64,000 nucleotides of DNA from Sphingobacteriaceae bacterium (GCA_016715905.1 JADJXI010000005.1:62001-126000); one strand, 5' to 3'; shown: positions 44,444 through 54,302, numbered from the stretch's first letter. The notes: generated by a model not told the origin, from the letters alone. Translations and numbers: made by a program.

Positions 44444-45510
44444 TTTATTTTAAAAGCAATTCCGGATACAGTTGTTATCTTCTTTTTTTTGTTTTCAAAA
44501 TTCCGGAGCATTTCCTTAGCCTCCGGTAATTCAAAAACTTCCTTCAAATCCCTTATTTTTCCGATGGGAATATTTTTGTCTAAACAAGATTGAAACAGTT
44601 TTTTAAAAGGAATTTTATTTATGTAATTGTATAATATATGATAGAGTTGACTTCTGTTTTTTACTCTTAATTGATTGCTGGAGTAATTTCTGTCATTGGC
44701 CAAGTTCGGGTAATTAATTAATGCGCATAACGCTATAAATTGTTTGTTGCTGCCAATTGCAAAGGTTATCAGTTGTTTGTCTTTGGTTTCAAATAACTCG
44801 CCGTAAGGGGCAATATTAGGGTGAAGGCTGCCGCTTGCTTTTGGTAAATGATTTGCGATAAGCCAATTGGTGGCTTGATTTACCAATGATGCAATAGCAC
44901 TTTGAAAAAGCGAAACATGAATTTCCGCACCTTTTCCTGTTTGAAAGCGGTGAAGAAGGGCTATCAGGATAGCTTCCTTCATTTGATGACCGGCTAATAC
45001 ATCAATTAAAGCTACAGGCATTTTTACGGGTTGTGATCCTGGTTCTCCATTCATAGACATAAATCCGCTTTCTGCCTGAAGTATTAAGTCATAAGCCGTT
45101 CTTTTGGAGTTTGCTCCAAACCCATTGATGTTTGCCCAAATTAATTGGTTATTTATTTTGGAAAGCGTTTTGTAATCTGCTTTTAATTTCTGCGCATCTC
45201 CTTTTTTGAAATTACAAATTAATATATCTGCGTCTTTAATTAAAGCGTAAAAGTTTTTTATCTGAGATGGAATATTTAAATCAAGCCAGCAAATTTCTTT
45301 GCCTCCATTTACGCTCCAATAATATGCACTTTCTTTATCGTTAGCATCTTCTGTTTTTAATTTCCAACTTCTGGTAATATCACCATTGTTGGTTGGGTTT
45401 TCAATTTTGATAACTTGAGCGCCCAATTCCGAAAAAAAATACCCAACCGAAGGACCGGCTAGTACACTTGCGAGTTCTACAATTTTAAGGTTTTTAAAAA
45501 TTTCTTTCAA
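44440..45510 (-). CDS. Family III (CaiB/BaiF) CoA-transferase
   Basis: The protein has 356 aa. It opens with LKIVELASVLAGPSVG and KIENPTNNGDITR, and the catalytic Asp170 lies in ALIDVLAGHQ. These enzymes form an interlocked dimer and move CoA between carboxylic acids. The substrate is unknown. It sits 3 bp after pheT and overlaps a GNAT gene; the linkage to pheT is probably just operon packing. The length is shorter than many family members (about 400) but spans the whole fold. Confidence 0.9.
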   Translation of the reverse strand: MKEIFKNLKIVELASVLAGPSVGYFFSELGAQVIKIENPTNNGDITRSWKLKTEDANDKESAYYWSVNGGKEICWLDLNIPSQIKNFYALIKDADILICNFKKGDAQKLKADYKTLSKINNQLIWANINGFGANSKRTAYDLILQAESGFMSMNGEPGSQPVKMPVALIDVLAGHQMKEAILIALLHRFQTGKGAEIHVSLFQSAIASLVNQATNWLIANHLPKASGSLHPNIAPYGELFETKDKQLITFAIGSNKQFIALCALINYPNLANDRNYSSNQLRVKNRSQLYHILYNYINKIPFKKLFQSCLDKNIPIGKIRDLKEVFELPEAKEMLRNFENKKKKITTVSGIAFKIK

Positions 45511-45513
45511 AAT

Positions 45514-47940
45514 TTATTGTCTTAATTCAGCGCCTAATTTTTCTTTGAAATTTTTAAGCAATTTATCCATTACTCCGTCTATTTGCTTGTCGGTTAATGT
45601 TGCCTGATCGTCTTGTAACACAAATGACAAAGCATAAGATTTTTTATCTCCAAGCTTAGCGTCACTATAGATGTCAAATAGATTCACTTCTTTTAATAAT
45701 TTTTTCTCCGACGCAAAAGCAATTTCTTCAATACTATTATATTTAACGGAAGAATTTAGTAGTAAAGCTAAATCACGACGCACAGCAGGGAATTTAGATA
45801 TTTCACTAAATTCGATATGCCGTTTTTTAAATGCCTTTAATAATAGTTCCCAATTTATTTTCGCATAATAGACAGCCTGATTTACATCTGATTTTTTACA
45901 AATCATTTTTTTAACCAAACCGGCCTCAGCAATTATTTTTCCATTCAGAGAAAAGTCCAAGCCGTATTCAAAACACTCATGATTGCTTTCTGATACTTTA
46001 TATGCGTTAACACCACATTTTAAAAATAAAGTTTGTAGCGCTGCCTTTAAAACCGAAAGATCGGTTTTCATTTTTAACCCATAAGCATTTTCGGGATATA
46101 CCTCTCCGGTAAGAAATAAGGCAATGTGCTTTTGTTCTGCATATTTAAATTCCGAATCGGGGTTAATTTGATAAGTTCTGCCAATTTCAAAAAACCGGAG
46201 ATCAGAGGATTTTCTGTTTATATTATAGGCTATCGCTTCGAGTCCACCATAGAGCATTTCTGCACGTAAAACATTTAAATCTGAACTAAGCGGATTTATA
46301 ACTTTAACCAAGTGATCAATGTTTGAATAATTACGATCAGAACTGAGTGATAAGCCCATCATTTCGTGATAGCCACAACCCATTAAAGTTTCTGCAACTC
46401 TCCGTTCAAATAGTACGGTTTCATTATTGGTATTGGTGCCGGTGCTGTAATGAATGTTTTTTGCAGACTCTACATTATTATATCCGTAAATCCGTAAAAC
46501 TTCTTCAATAACATCAGCCTCTCGGGTTACATCACTTTTAAAACAGGGAACTTTTAAAAGTAATCCATCGGCACCTTCTTTTTCAATTTGGATGCCCAAA
46601 TTTTGAATAATGGATTTGATGATACTCTTATCAATTTCTTTTCCGATTAAATTATTGCAGTTATTATAGGAAAATGCAACTTTGAAAGGTTCTAAAATAT
46701 TGGGATAAATATCTTTTAATCCCATGCTTAAAGTGCCACCTGCAATTTCTAAAATTAAATTAGCTGCGCGAACTAAAGCTTTTGAAGTAGAATCCGGATC
46801 AGCGCCACGTTCAAAACGAAATGATGCGTCGGTTTTTAATCCATGTCGCTTTGAACTTTTGCGAACAGCAGCCGGATTAAAATAAGCGCTTTCTATAAAA
46901 ATAGAATTTGTATTGGCGCTTACCCCACTATGCAAACCGCCGAAAACACCGGCAATGCACATGGGTTTTACAGCATCACAAATCATTAAATCTTCTTCGT
47001 GCAATGTTCGTTCAATTTCATCTAGTGTTTTAAATTTTTCACCTTTTGTGGCTCTTCTTACAATAATTTTTTTGCCTTCGATTTTTTCTAAATCAAAAGC
47101 ATGTAAGGGTTGACCTAATTCATGCATCACAAAATTGGTGATATCAACAATATTATTAATGGTTCTTAATCCAATAGATTTTATTCTGGTTTTTAACCAA
47201 TCAGGACTTTCTTTCACTTCAATTCCGCTGATTATAATGCCCGAATAACGTGGACAATCTTCGTGATTGGTAACTTCTATTTCAATTTTATTGATGTTAC
47301 TGGATTCCGGTAATTCCTGATAGCCATTTTCTATAATCTGAATCTGCGAATCCTTATTTTTAGAATTTAGTATGGCTTGTAAATCGCGGGCAACGCCTAA
47401 ATGAGATGCGGCATCACTTCGGTTTGGCGTTAATCCTATTTCAAAAACGCTATCGTTTTCTATTTTAAAATATTCGGAAATGGGTTTTCCTACCGGGGTA
47501 TCCTGAGGTAAAACATATATACCAGCATGTCCAACACCAATGCCAATTTCGTCTTCTGCACATAACATGCCTTCGCTAAGTGCGCCACGTATTTTGGACT
47601 TTTTGATTTCGAAGGGTTCTCCGGTTACGGGAAATAATTTAGTACCAACCATTGCAACTATAACTTTTTGTCCGGCTTGAACATTGGGTGCGCCGCAAAC
47701 AATTGATAGGGGATTGCCGTTACCAACATCCACTTTGGTTAAACTTAATCGGTCGGCATCCGGGTGTTTGGTACATTCCAAAACCTCTCCGGCAATTAGT
47801 CCTTTCAGGCCACCGGGAATAGATTCATAGTTCTCTACCGACTCAACCTCTAAACCTGAATCAGTTAATAAGGCAGCAACTTCTTCGGCAGAAAGCTGAA
47901 CAGGAAGGAGGGTTTTTAACCAATTATATGAAATTTTCAT
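45514..47940 (-). CDS. pheT: Phenylalanyl-tRNA synthetase beta subunit
   Basis: The protein has 808 aa. The tRNA-binding OB domain (about 40-150, CGAPNV motif), B3/B4 editing domain (about 215-400), B5 domain, catalytic-like core and C-terminal FDX-ACB anticodon domain (about 715-808) are all present. It pairs with PheS, which is not in the window, so pheST are split. A TATCTTTA -7-like box lies 17 bp before the ATG (plus 47958-47965). Confidence 0.96.
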   Translation of the reverse strand: MKISYNWLKTLLPVQLSAEEVAALLTDSGLEVESVENYESIPGGLKGLIAGEVLECTKHPDADRLSLTKVDVGNGNPLSIVCGAPNVQAGQKVIVAMVGTKLFPVTGEPFEIKKSKIRGALSEGMLCAEDEIGIGVGHAGIYVLPQDTPVGKPISEYFKIENDSVFEIGLTPNRSDAASHLGVARDLQAILNSKNKDSQIQIIENGYQELPESSNINKIEIEVTNHEDCPRYSGIIISGIEVKESPDWLKTRIKSIGLRTINNIVDITNFVMHELGQPLHAFDLEKIEGKKIIVRRATKGEKFKTLDEIERTLHEEDLMICDAVKPMCIAGVFGGLHSGVSANTNSIFIESAYFNPAAVRKSSKRHGLKTDASFRFERGADPDSTSKALVRAANLILEIAGGTLSMGLKDIYPNILEPFKVAFSYNNCNNLIGKEIDKSIIKSIIQNLGIQIEKEGADGLLLKVPCFKSDVTREADVIEEVLRIYGYNNVESAKNIHYSTGTNTNNETVLFERRVAETLMGCGYHEMMGLSLSSDRNYSNIDHLVKVINPLSSDLNVLRAEMLYGGLEAIAYNINRKSSDLRFFEIGRTYQINPDSEFKYAEQKHIALFLTGEVYPENAYGLKMKTDLSVLKAALQTLFLKCGVNAYKVSESNHECFEYGLDFSLNGKIIAEAGLVKKMICKKSDVNQAVYYAKINWELLLKAFKKRHIEFSEISKFPAVRRDLALLLNSSVKYNSIEEIAFASEKKLLKEVNLFDIYSDAKLGDKKSYALSFVLQDDQATLTDKQIDGVMDKLLKNFKEKLGAELRQ

Positions 47941-48413
47941 GCGTTTAAAATAGAGAATAAAGATACATTTAATTGTGTAAGAATTAAATGTAGATTATTA
48001 ATTTTCTCAATGAAATATGAGAACTATGCAAAGATTTTTACCTATTTTGAAAATAAAAATATAGGATTAATTGATATTTCCTTAGCCTTTTTAAGGAAGT
48101 GGATAACCATAAAATGAAACGCTAGTGTCTTGAATTAATGCTTAATCTTTTTTATTCCAACTTTTTAATTTCGGTACTGCGGAAGAGAAAAGCCGGCAAA
48201 AAGCGGCATAATTCCATCCATTTCTTTTAATTTTCCTTTTACAAAGACTAGATTTCCGATGTATTAATGTTAGGCTGTATAAATTTTTGTTGTTTTAAAA
48301 TTAACCGCAATGCTTGTTATTTTTAATCTCATTAGCATTGAAACTTCTGCCAATTGGATCTTTAGAAAAGGGCATTGAATAGCACTGGCAATTTTTGTAA
48401 ATATTGCTCTTTA
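47941..48413. other. 473-bp intergenic region between pheT and gldA
   Basis: No complete gene is seen. The region next to pheT holds its probable -7 box (TATCTTTA on the minus strand, 47958-47965). A short open stretch on the minus strand at 48165-48263 (32 codons plus stop) has coding-like composition and may be a gene remnant. A CCTTA/TAAGG hairpin without a T run lies near 48080-48097. The rest, including the 150 bp after gldA, shows no recognised element. Confidence 0.5.
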
Positions 48414-49316
48414 TTACTTGGTTAACTCCTTAAACACATCTTCCATCTTTTGAATTTCACGATTTAAGGTTAAAACGGATAATTTATTATGAACTGCAAA
48501 ATCAAAAATAGATTTTCTTAAATCGTCCTGAGTGGAGGATACCAATTGATAGGTGTTTTCTTTTATGTTTATGATTTTTTCGATTTGAGGAATTTCTTTG
48601 AGTTTTTCGTGGCTAACTGCTTTATCAAATTCTACAGTGATGATTTGACTTATGGCACTAGACTGAAGATTTTTAGTGATATCGTTTGCTACAATTTCAC
48701 CTTTATTGATAATAATTACTCTATCGCAAACCGCTTCCACTTCCTGCATAATGTGGGTGCTTAGCATAACCGTTTTTTCTTTACCGAGCGATTTTATTAA
48801 AGCGCGAATTTCATCTAATTGATTAGGGTCTAAACCTGTTGTAGGTTCATCCATAATTAAAACTTTAGGGTTGTGAATCATGGCTTGCGCTAAACCTACA
48901 CGCTGACGATATCCTTTACTTAAAGCGCCTATTTTTTTCTTTTGTTCAATTTGTAAGCCGGTTAGCTCAATCATTTCTTTTACTCTTTCCTTTATTTTTT
49001 CAATGTGATGCAAGCCCGCAGTAAATTCCAAAAATTCTTTTACGTACATATCGAGGTACAAAGGATTGTGTTCCGGTAAGTATCCAATTTGTTTGCGAAC
49101 TTCCATACTTGAGGTGATGATATCGTGATTACAAACCTGAGCACTTCCGGAAGTTGGGGGAATATAACAGGTAAGAATTTTCATCATGGTACTTTTACCG
49201 GCACCATTCGGACCCAAGAAACCTACAATTTCATTGTTGCCCACCTCAAATGAAACATTGTTAAGCGCTTTTTGCGTGCCGTAAAGTTTGGTAATATTTT
49301 GTACGGAAATTGACAT
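48414..49316 (-). CDS. gldA: ABC transporter ATP-binding protein, GldA-like
   Basis: The protein has 300 aa. Walker A GPNGAGKST (about 35-43), the signature LSKGYRQRVGLAQAM, Walker B VLIMDEPTTGLDP and the H-loop are intact. The C-terminal 80 residues match the GldA/CcmA-like extension. In gliding Bacteroidota, GldA works with GldF and GldG, neither of which is next to it here. The assignment as GldA rests on sequence style and the presence of gliding-type T9SS genes; a general ABC ATPase is the alternative. Confidence 0.82.
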   Translation of the reverse strand: MSISVQNITKLYGTQKALNNVSFEVGNNEIVGFLGPNGAGKSTMMKILTCYIPPTSGSAQVCNHDIITSSMEVRKQIGYLPEHNPLYLDMYVKEFLEFTAGLHHIEKIKERVKEMIELTGLQIEQKKKIGALSKGYRQRVGLAQAMIHNPKVLIMDEPTTGLDPNQLDEIRALIKSLGKEKTVMLSTHIMQEVEAVCDRVIIINKGEIVANDITKNLQSSAISQIITVEFDKAVSHEKLKEIPQIEKIINIKENTYQLVSSTQDDLRKSIFDFAVHNKLSVLTLNREIQKMEDVFKELTK

Positions 49317-49326
49317 TTTCTTTCCC

Positions 49327-49356
49327 TAAAGGTATTCTTAAATAGAGGGAAATCAA
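49327..49356 (-). promoter_or_regulatory. Promoter of gldA
   Basis: On the minus strand, TTTTG (TTG at 49356-49354), a 19-bp spacer and TACCTTTA at 49334-49327 fit the Bacteroidota promoter. The box ends 10 bp before the ATG, leaving a leader of only about 5 nt. Confidence 0.6.
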
Positions 49357-49408
49357 AACTGCGGCTCAATAAATTTTGAACAAAATAATTGGAAAAGGAA
49401 AACCAAGG

Positions 49409-50404
49409 TTAAATTTTGAGCACATTGGTTTCTACCCAACCTCTTCCCCAATCATTTTTTTCCTGTTCTGTCCATAATTCAGGGAAGAAAATTCTTTTTT
49501 GAAAACGCGGTGGCAAGTATTTTTGCCAGTTAGTTCCTCCGGTAGCTGCAACATCTCCTTCATTTTGTTGTAAATAACGCACTGCAGATTTGTAATGAAC
49601 CAAAGGCCAGTTGATATTAACATTTACATCCAACTGTTTCATGGCGTTGATTAAATTGGTGTTGCTCTTTTCTTTATCATTTACGGAAAGATATTTCTGC
49701 CACATGTTTTTTGTTTTGAATTCGTTGGCCAAAGCAATAAATTGAGCTGAATATTTCTTTTCGAATTGTTTTAAAGTAAGTGTTTTCTTGCCGCTCTCTA
49801 ATTCAGTAGCGCCTTTATTCCAATAGATGTACTGAAACATTTCTTCAATGCTTGCATTTTTTCCCGTATAGTTAGCACGAACATCTTTATCTACCAAATT
49901 AATAAAATCTGCACTCATAATTTCAATCATACGGTATTGCGCACTTTGAAATCCACTAGCCGGTAATAAGGCCATTCTGTAACGTAAAAACTGTTCCTTC
50001 TCCATACCATTAATCATAATTTCAAATGATTTGGTTAGGGCCTCAAAATAACGATTTACCCGCATAATGCGTTCTGCCATAAATGCCGGATCCAATTTAT
50101 CTTTCCAACCGTTGTCCTGGCCGTTTGGTTGTATGTCTCTTCCGTTATTGGCAATTTGTTGTAGTTCGTGAATAACTAATTTGAAATAAAGCTCGGTTAT
50201 TTGATGGTACATGATAAAAATTAACTCATCCGGAAAATCAGTCTTCGGATTTTGAAGAGTTAATAAGGTATCCACTTGGGTATAGTCCCAATACGTTAAA
50301 TAGTTGGAAAGTAATAAACCGTCTAAATAACCGTCTAAATTCTGACCCATTTGGGCATATTTCTCTTCTAGTAACTTTATTTTATCTATAATTTGTTTTT
50401 CCAT
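49409..50404 (-). CDS. kynA: Tryptophan 2,3-dioxygenase
   Basis: The protein has 331 aa. DELIFIMYHQITELYFKLVI is the haem and substrate region of the family; RVNRYFEALTKSFEIM, SGFQSAQYR(M)IE and the LVHYKSAVRYL segment follow. It converts tryptophan to N-formylkynurenine, the first step toward quinolinate and NAD. It is last in a minus-strand group with a PaaI thioesterase, DUF4249 protein and TonB receptor, but a 57-bp gap and a TACATTTA box 7 bp before its ATG suggest its own promoter. Confidence 0.95.
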   Translation of the reverse strand: MEKQIIDKIKLLEEKYAQMGQNLDGYLDGLLLSNYLTYWDYTQVDTLLTLQNPKTDFPDELIFIMYHQITELYFKLVIHELQQIANNGRDIQPNGQDNGWKDKLDPAFMAERIMRVNRYFEALTKSFEIMINGMEKEQFLRYRMALLPASGFQSAQYRMIEIMSADFINLVDKDVRANYTGKNASIEEMFQYIYWNKGATELESGKKTLTLKQFEKKYSAQFIALANEFKTKNMWQKYLSVNDKEKSNTNLINAMKQLDVNVNINWPLVHYKSAVRYLQQNEGDVAATGGTNWQKYLPPRFQKRIFFPELWTEQEKNDWGRGWVETNVLKI

Positions 50405-50411
50405 GATTTTA

Positions 50412-50419
50412 TAAATGTA
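50412..50419 (-). promoter_or_regulatory. -7 promoter box just before kynA
   Basis: The minus strand reads TACATTTA (seven of eight to TAnnTTTG), 7 bp before the kynA ATG. No -33 TTG is seen. If used, the mRNA would carry at most a few leader bases. Confidence 0.35.
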
Positions 50420-50461
50420 AGAATTTCTTTTTTTAAGGATAAATGAGTTTAGTCATATTAA

Positions 50462-50899
50462 CTATTTTGAATATCCGGCCTTTTCAGCGGGATAGGCGTT
50501 AAATGTTCCCAATGCTTTGGCTACTAAACGCATATTATCATTTTCGCAAAAAACATCACAACTGCTTACTATAATTCTATTTCCTTTGCTTTCTACTTTA
50601 GAAACAGCCAGTAAAGTATTATTTAATTGAGCCGGAGAAATAAAATTGATTTTATATTCTACCGTGCTCACTACTTTGTTTTGTTCACAAACCGCACTTA
50701 ATGCTACTACGCCTAAGGCAGCATCGCACAGGGAAGCAATTAAACCACCATGTGCTGCTAATGGAGTAGCTAAATGTTTGGCTTGAATGTTTAAACGATA
50801 ATGTAACAAGCCGGACTTAATAATTTCAAAATCCATGCCAATTAATTGGCCGTATTGATTGTGTTTAATGTAATCTGAAATAAGTGGGTGTTGCATCAT
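50462..50899 (-). CDS. PaaI-family hotdog-fold thioesterase
   Basis: The protein has 145 aa. The hotdog motif LAAHGGLIASLCDAALG (about 47-63), with the catalytic Asp in the helix, and VSTVEYKINFISPA identify the PaaI/YdiI type acyl-CoA thioesterases. The substrate is unknown, although phenylacetyl-CoA-like acyl-CoAs are typical. It overlaps the DUF4249 gene by 4 bp (ATGA). The link to the receptor pair is transcriptional only, as far as can be seen. Confidence 0.88.
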   Translation of the reverse strand: MMQHPLISDYIKHNQYGQLIGMDFEIIKSGLLHYRLNIQAKHLATPLAAHGGLIASLCDAALGVVALSAVCEQNKVVSTVEYKINFISPAQLNNTLLAVSKVESKGNRIIVSSCDVFCENDNMRLVAKALGTFNAYPAEKAGYSK

Positions 50900-51762
50900 T
50901 TTTTAGGTATAATTATAGTGTCAAAGGAAGGTGAGTATGCGGTGAAAGAACCAAAAACATCTTTGTCATTACTATTGAGCATGCTTTTAATATTAGAAGG
51001 TGCACTAAACGGATTGCTGTTACTGGCTTTGTTTTGATAATAGGTATTCCAGAAATCGTATTCTTCTTTTCCGATTTTACAAAATTTCACTATAACGGTA
51101 TCTCCTCTTTTAAAATAACCTTGTTCCGGATCATCTCTGAATTCCTGAATTTTATTGGGTTGTGGTCCGCGGTCATACGCAAAATCAAAGGATTTTCCGT
51201 CAATGTATTTATCATCAAATGCAGAGCCAAATGGTGCCGCATAAAAATCATCCTTAGTTATTCGTTTGGCAAACCAGCGATAAAAATCTCCAACACCGGC
51301 CGGTTCTGAAAAGCGTTGCCAAATATATCCTAAACTATCTTGCTCACCTTTAAAATAGAGGGAATCCAGTTTTGCCGGAGTGCGAATGCTGGAACTTGCA
51401 TTATAGGTTTTTCCGTTTACTTCTATTTGCAATTGATAAGTTTTACCAACTTCTCCCTTTATTTTTAATCCGGCATAAAAGTAACCTATGCTTGGGTCTA
51501 ACTCCACCAAAGTATCCGTTAAAATTCCATCGCTCACAATTACTTTTGCGCCTTTTATAAATGCTTTTTCCGGTGTAGTGAAATCAAACGTTCCGAAATA
51601 GGGAACCGACCAGGAAAGTAATACAATAGGCGGACCGTTAGTTTCAATGGAGGCTTCAACTACCACTTTTTGCTGGTAATCGGGTATATTTAGTTTTATA
51701 TCTTTTCGGCAAGAATTAAAAAGCAAAGCGAAAAGAATCAAATATGTGATGGTAATTTTCAA
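50896..51762 (-). CDS. DUF4249 outer-membrane lipoprotein, partner of the TonB receptor
   Basis: The protein has 288 aa. The leader ends LLFNSC (Cys at about 18), a lipobox. The N-terminal part has an Ig-like fold (PPIVLLSWSVPYFGT), and the overall pattern fits DUF4249. These proteins are repeatedly encoded after TonB receptors in Bacteroidota, in a layout like SusC/SusD. Its start overlaps the receptor stop by 4 bp (ATGA), indicating tight coupling. The ligand is unknown. Confidence 0.88.
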   Translation of the reverse strand: MKITITYLILFALLFNSCRKDIKLNIPDYQQKVVVEASIETNGPPIVLLSWSVPYFGTFDFTTPEKAFIKGAKVIVSDGILTDTLVELDPSIGYFYAGLKIKGEVGKTYQLQIEVNGKTYNASSSIRTPAKLDSLYFKGEQDSLGYIWQRFSEPAGVGDFYRWFAKRITKDDFYAAPFGSAFDDKYIDGKSFDFAYDRGPQPNKIQEFRDDPEQGYFKRGDTVIVKFCKIGKEEYDFWNTYYQNKASNSNPFSAPSNIKSMLNSNDKDVFGSFTAYSPSFDTIIIPKK

Positions 51763-54200
51763 AATTTAAAATTCCAAGTTATACTGGGTAATAGGGGAAA
51801 TAAAGATACTTGTTTAGCTCCAACTTTAAGTGTTCCGTTGGTGAAATCACCCTGACGTGTTATATAAATAAAATACGGATTATAACGGTTGTAGGCATTA
51901 AACACACTTAAGGTAAAGCTGTGATGAAATTTTTTAAATATTTTTTTGGTGTTAACAATATTGGCCGTGTCTTTGCCGGCTTCTAAATATTCTTTTATTA
52001 ATTTGTTTTTTCTTCTTTCGAGTTTTTTAATTCTATCAGGTGTATAAGTTGCGTTTAAGTCCAGTCGATGATAAGGCGCAAAACGATATGAATTTCGTAA
52101 TCCGTAATCATGACTTTGGCTTCCTTCATATAGGAAAAATCCCTGAGGCAAAGTTCCTCTATTGCCTGTTCCGTATACCCAAACCAAACCAAAGTTGAAT
52201 AATTTATTGGCATCGTAAGTTAAAACTAATGAGGCATCATGCCTGCGATCATATTTCGCTAAAAATTTTTCTCCATAATTTATGGCTTCAAATTGTCGCC
52301 AGGTCCATGATAAAGTATATCCAATCCATCCTGAAAATTTTCCGCGATTTTTTTTCAAGAAAAACTCAACACCATATGCCCAGCCATTGCCGTAAGTAAA
52401 TGCATTATCCGGATTATCATAAACATTGTCGGAAGGTGTAGCTCCTTCTTTATATTCAATTTGATTGGTCATGGTTTTGTAATAGGCTTCAACGCTGGCC
52501 TCATAATTATTTTCTTTAAAATTTTGAAAATAACCGATCGCATACTGATCACTTTGTTGAGGTTTTACTTCTTCGGTGCTTGGCATCCAAACATCGGTTG
52601 GTAAACTTACGGAAGAAATACTTCCTAAATGTATGTATTGAAAATTGCGTGTGTAGGCTACTTTTAAAGATGATTTTGGCGTAATAGCGTAACGTAAAGA
52701 TAGGCGGGGTTCTAATCCATTATAATTGGCAACTACTTCTCCGTTTTTATAATTTACCGTATCGGAAATACGCCCTAAAAAATCTTTTTTATAGCGAGAG
52801 AAGGGACCAATTTGAGTAAAATTCCCAAAACGTAATCCCGCATTTAATTTTATTTTTTGACTTATTTCCCAATCATCCCCAATGTAGACGGAAGCGTCGT
52901 GTGCGTAAAGTTTTACTACTTTTCCTAAATCAAATACGGTTTCACCTTGTTTGGCACTAACACTGGTAGGTACAAAAACATGGAAAATATATTGAATGCC
53001 GGTTTTGATATTATGTCTGGAGTTTGGATAATAATTAATATCATGTTTAATAGTATAATCGCTTATGCCGGATTTTATGGTTGCTTCAAAGTCGTCTTGA
53101 CTGGCAATAAAACTAAAATCATAATTTGTAAAAATGGCCGAAGTATTAGAAAATAATTTGGTGTTATAAATATGATTCCATCTCAGGCAAGCGCTTGCAT
53201 TTCCCCAAGGAATTTCAGTAGCAAATTCATCCTCATCACTTTTAAAATAAAAGCGGTCGCGGCCATAATACCCACTTAAATAAATGCGGTCTTTATCGTT
53301 AAGGATGTAATTAACTTTGGCATTAAGATCATAGAAGTAATAAGAAGTGCCTTTAAAATCCGATTTATCCAGCCAGGGTTTAGCTAAAATATCAATATAC
53401 GTTCTTCTGCCGCTGATTAAAAAAGAACTTTTGTTTTTTACAATTGGTCCTTGAATCGTTAAACGTGATGATATTAATCCGATTCCGCCGTTTACTTCAA
53501 ATTCCTGATTATTTCCATCTTTCATGGTAATATCGAGTACAGAAGATAATCTACCTCCATATTGCGCAGGCATGCCTCCTTTGGTGAGATTCACATTTTT
53601 TATGGCATCACCATTAAAAACCGAAAAGAAGCCCATTAAATGCGATGCGTTGTAAATGGGTGCTTCATCTAATAAAATTAAATTTTGATCAGGACCACCA
53701 CCTCTAACATAAAAGCCGGTATTACCATCACCGGCATTTTTTACGCCGGGCAATAATTGTATGGTTTTAAGAATATCAACTTCTCCCATAAAAGCCGGAA
53801 TTTTTTTTATTTCGGCCATGTCTAAATTCACACTGCCCATTTGTGTGTTACTCACATTTTCATTTCCGCCTTTTGTAGTTATTTCAATTTCGTCGAGTTG
53901 ATTTTGGGCGGGTGAGCAAGCGATATTCAATTTAATATTTTTATCGAGCTCAATTATCTGCTCAATATTTTTATAACCGATATAGCTTACTTGTAAGGTG
54001 TATATCCCCTTTATGGCATTCAGTGAAAAAAATCCGTAAGCATTGGTGAAAACCGCCTTGTTCGTTTCTTTCAAAAGAACCGTTGCGCCAATAAGGGTTT
54101 CACCGTTGCTTGCATCTTTTATCGTTCCACTGATAGAAAAATTTTGCGCATGACAATTAAAAACACTCAATAATATAAATATACAAAACAGATTTTTCAA
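51759..54200 (-). CDS. TonB-dependent receptor with carboxypeptidase-like regulatory domain
   Basis: The protein has 813 aa from TTG at 54200, giving the signal peptide MKNLFCIFILLSVFNCHAQ. A TTG 9 bp earlier (54209) also keeps the frame but lies inside the -7 box. Residues 20-110 are a carboxypeptidase regulatory-like domain, followed by a plug (about 115-225, with GGGPDQNLILLDEAPIYN) and a 22-strand barrel ending SITWNFKF. It is a SusC/FecA-type importer that probably works with the DUF4249 lipoprotein encoded next. The substrate is unknown. Confidence 0.92.
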   Translation of the reverse strand: MKNLFCIFILLSVFNCHAQNFSISGTIKDASNGETLIGATVLLKETNKAVFTNAYGFFSLNAIKGIYTLQVSYIGYKNIEQIIELDKNIKLNIACSPAQNQLDEIEITTKGGNENVSNTQMGSVNLDMAEIKKIPAFMGEVDILKTIQLLPGVKNAGDGNTGFYVRGGGPDQNLILLDEAPIYNASHLMGFFSVFNGDAIKNVNLTKGGMPAQYGGRLSSVLDITMKDGNNQEFEVNGGIGLISSRLTIQGPIVKNKSSFLISGRRTYIDILAKPWLDKSDFKGTSYYFYDLNAKVNYILNDKDRIYLSGYYGRDRFYFKSDEDEFATEIPWGNASACLRWNHIYNTKLFSNTSAIFTNYDFSFIASQDDFEATIKSGISDYTIKHDINYYPNSRHNIKTGIQYIFHVFVPTSVSAKQGETVFDLGKVVKLYAHDASVYIGDDWEISQKIKLNAGLRFGNFTQIGPFSRYKKDFLGRISDTVNYKNGEVVANYNGLEPRLSLRYAITPKSSLKVAYTRNFQYIHLGSISSVSLPTDVWMPSTEEVKPQQSDQYAIGYFQNFKENNYEASVEAYYKTMTNQIEYKEGATPSDNVYDNPDNAFTYGNGWAYGVEFFLKKNRGKFSGWIGYTLSWTWRQFEAINYGEKFLAKYDRRHDASLVLTYDANKLFNFGLVWVYGTGNRGTLPQGFFLYEGSQSHDYGLRNSYRFAPYHRLDLNATYTPDRIKKLERRKNKLIKEYLEAGKDTANIVNTKKIFKKFHHSFTLSVFNAYNRYNPYFIYITRQGDFTNGTLKVGAKQVSLFPLLPSITWNFKF

Positions 54201-54206
54201 GCCACA

Positions 54207-54214
54207 CAAAATTA
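54207..54214 (-). promoter_or_regulatory. -7 promoter box of the TonB receptor operon
   Basis: The minus strand reads TAATTTTG, an exact TAnnTTTG match, ending 6 bp before the preferred TTG start at 54200. No -33 TTG is seen. A very short or absent leader is predicted. Confidence 0.4.
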
Positions 54215-54272
54215 CAATTTTTAGGTCTTTCTTCGCTTAATTAACTAAAAGATTGTGCTTATGATTTTAACT

Positions 54273-54302
54273 TTGATTACTCATTTTCATTACTTATCTT
54301 TA
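54273..54302 (+). promoter_or_regulatory. Promoter of the TPR-SpoIIE gene
   Basis: TTG at 54273-54275, a 19-bp spacer and TATCTTTA at 54295-54302 give a full-length match (seven of eight in the -7 box). The ATG at 54328 lies 25 bp downstream. Confidence 0.65.

Noticed and set aside
48080..48097. CCTTA/TAAGG hairpin between pheT and gldA
   Set aside because: Short AT-rich stem with no T run and no position after a gene end; probably chance.
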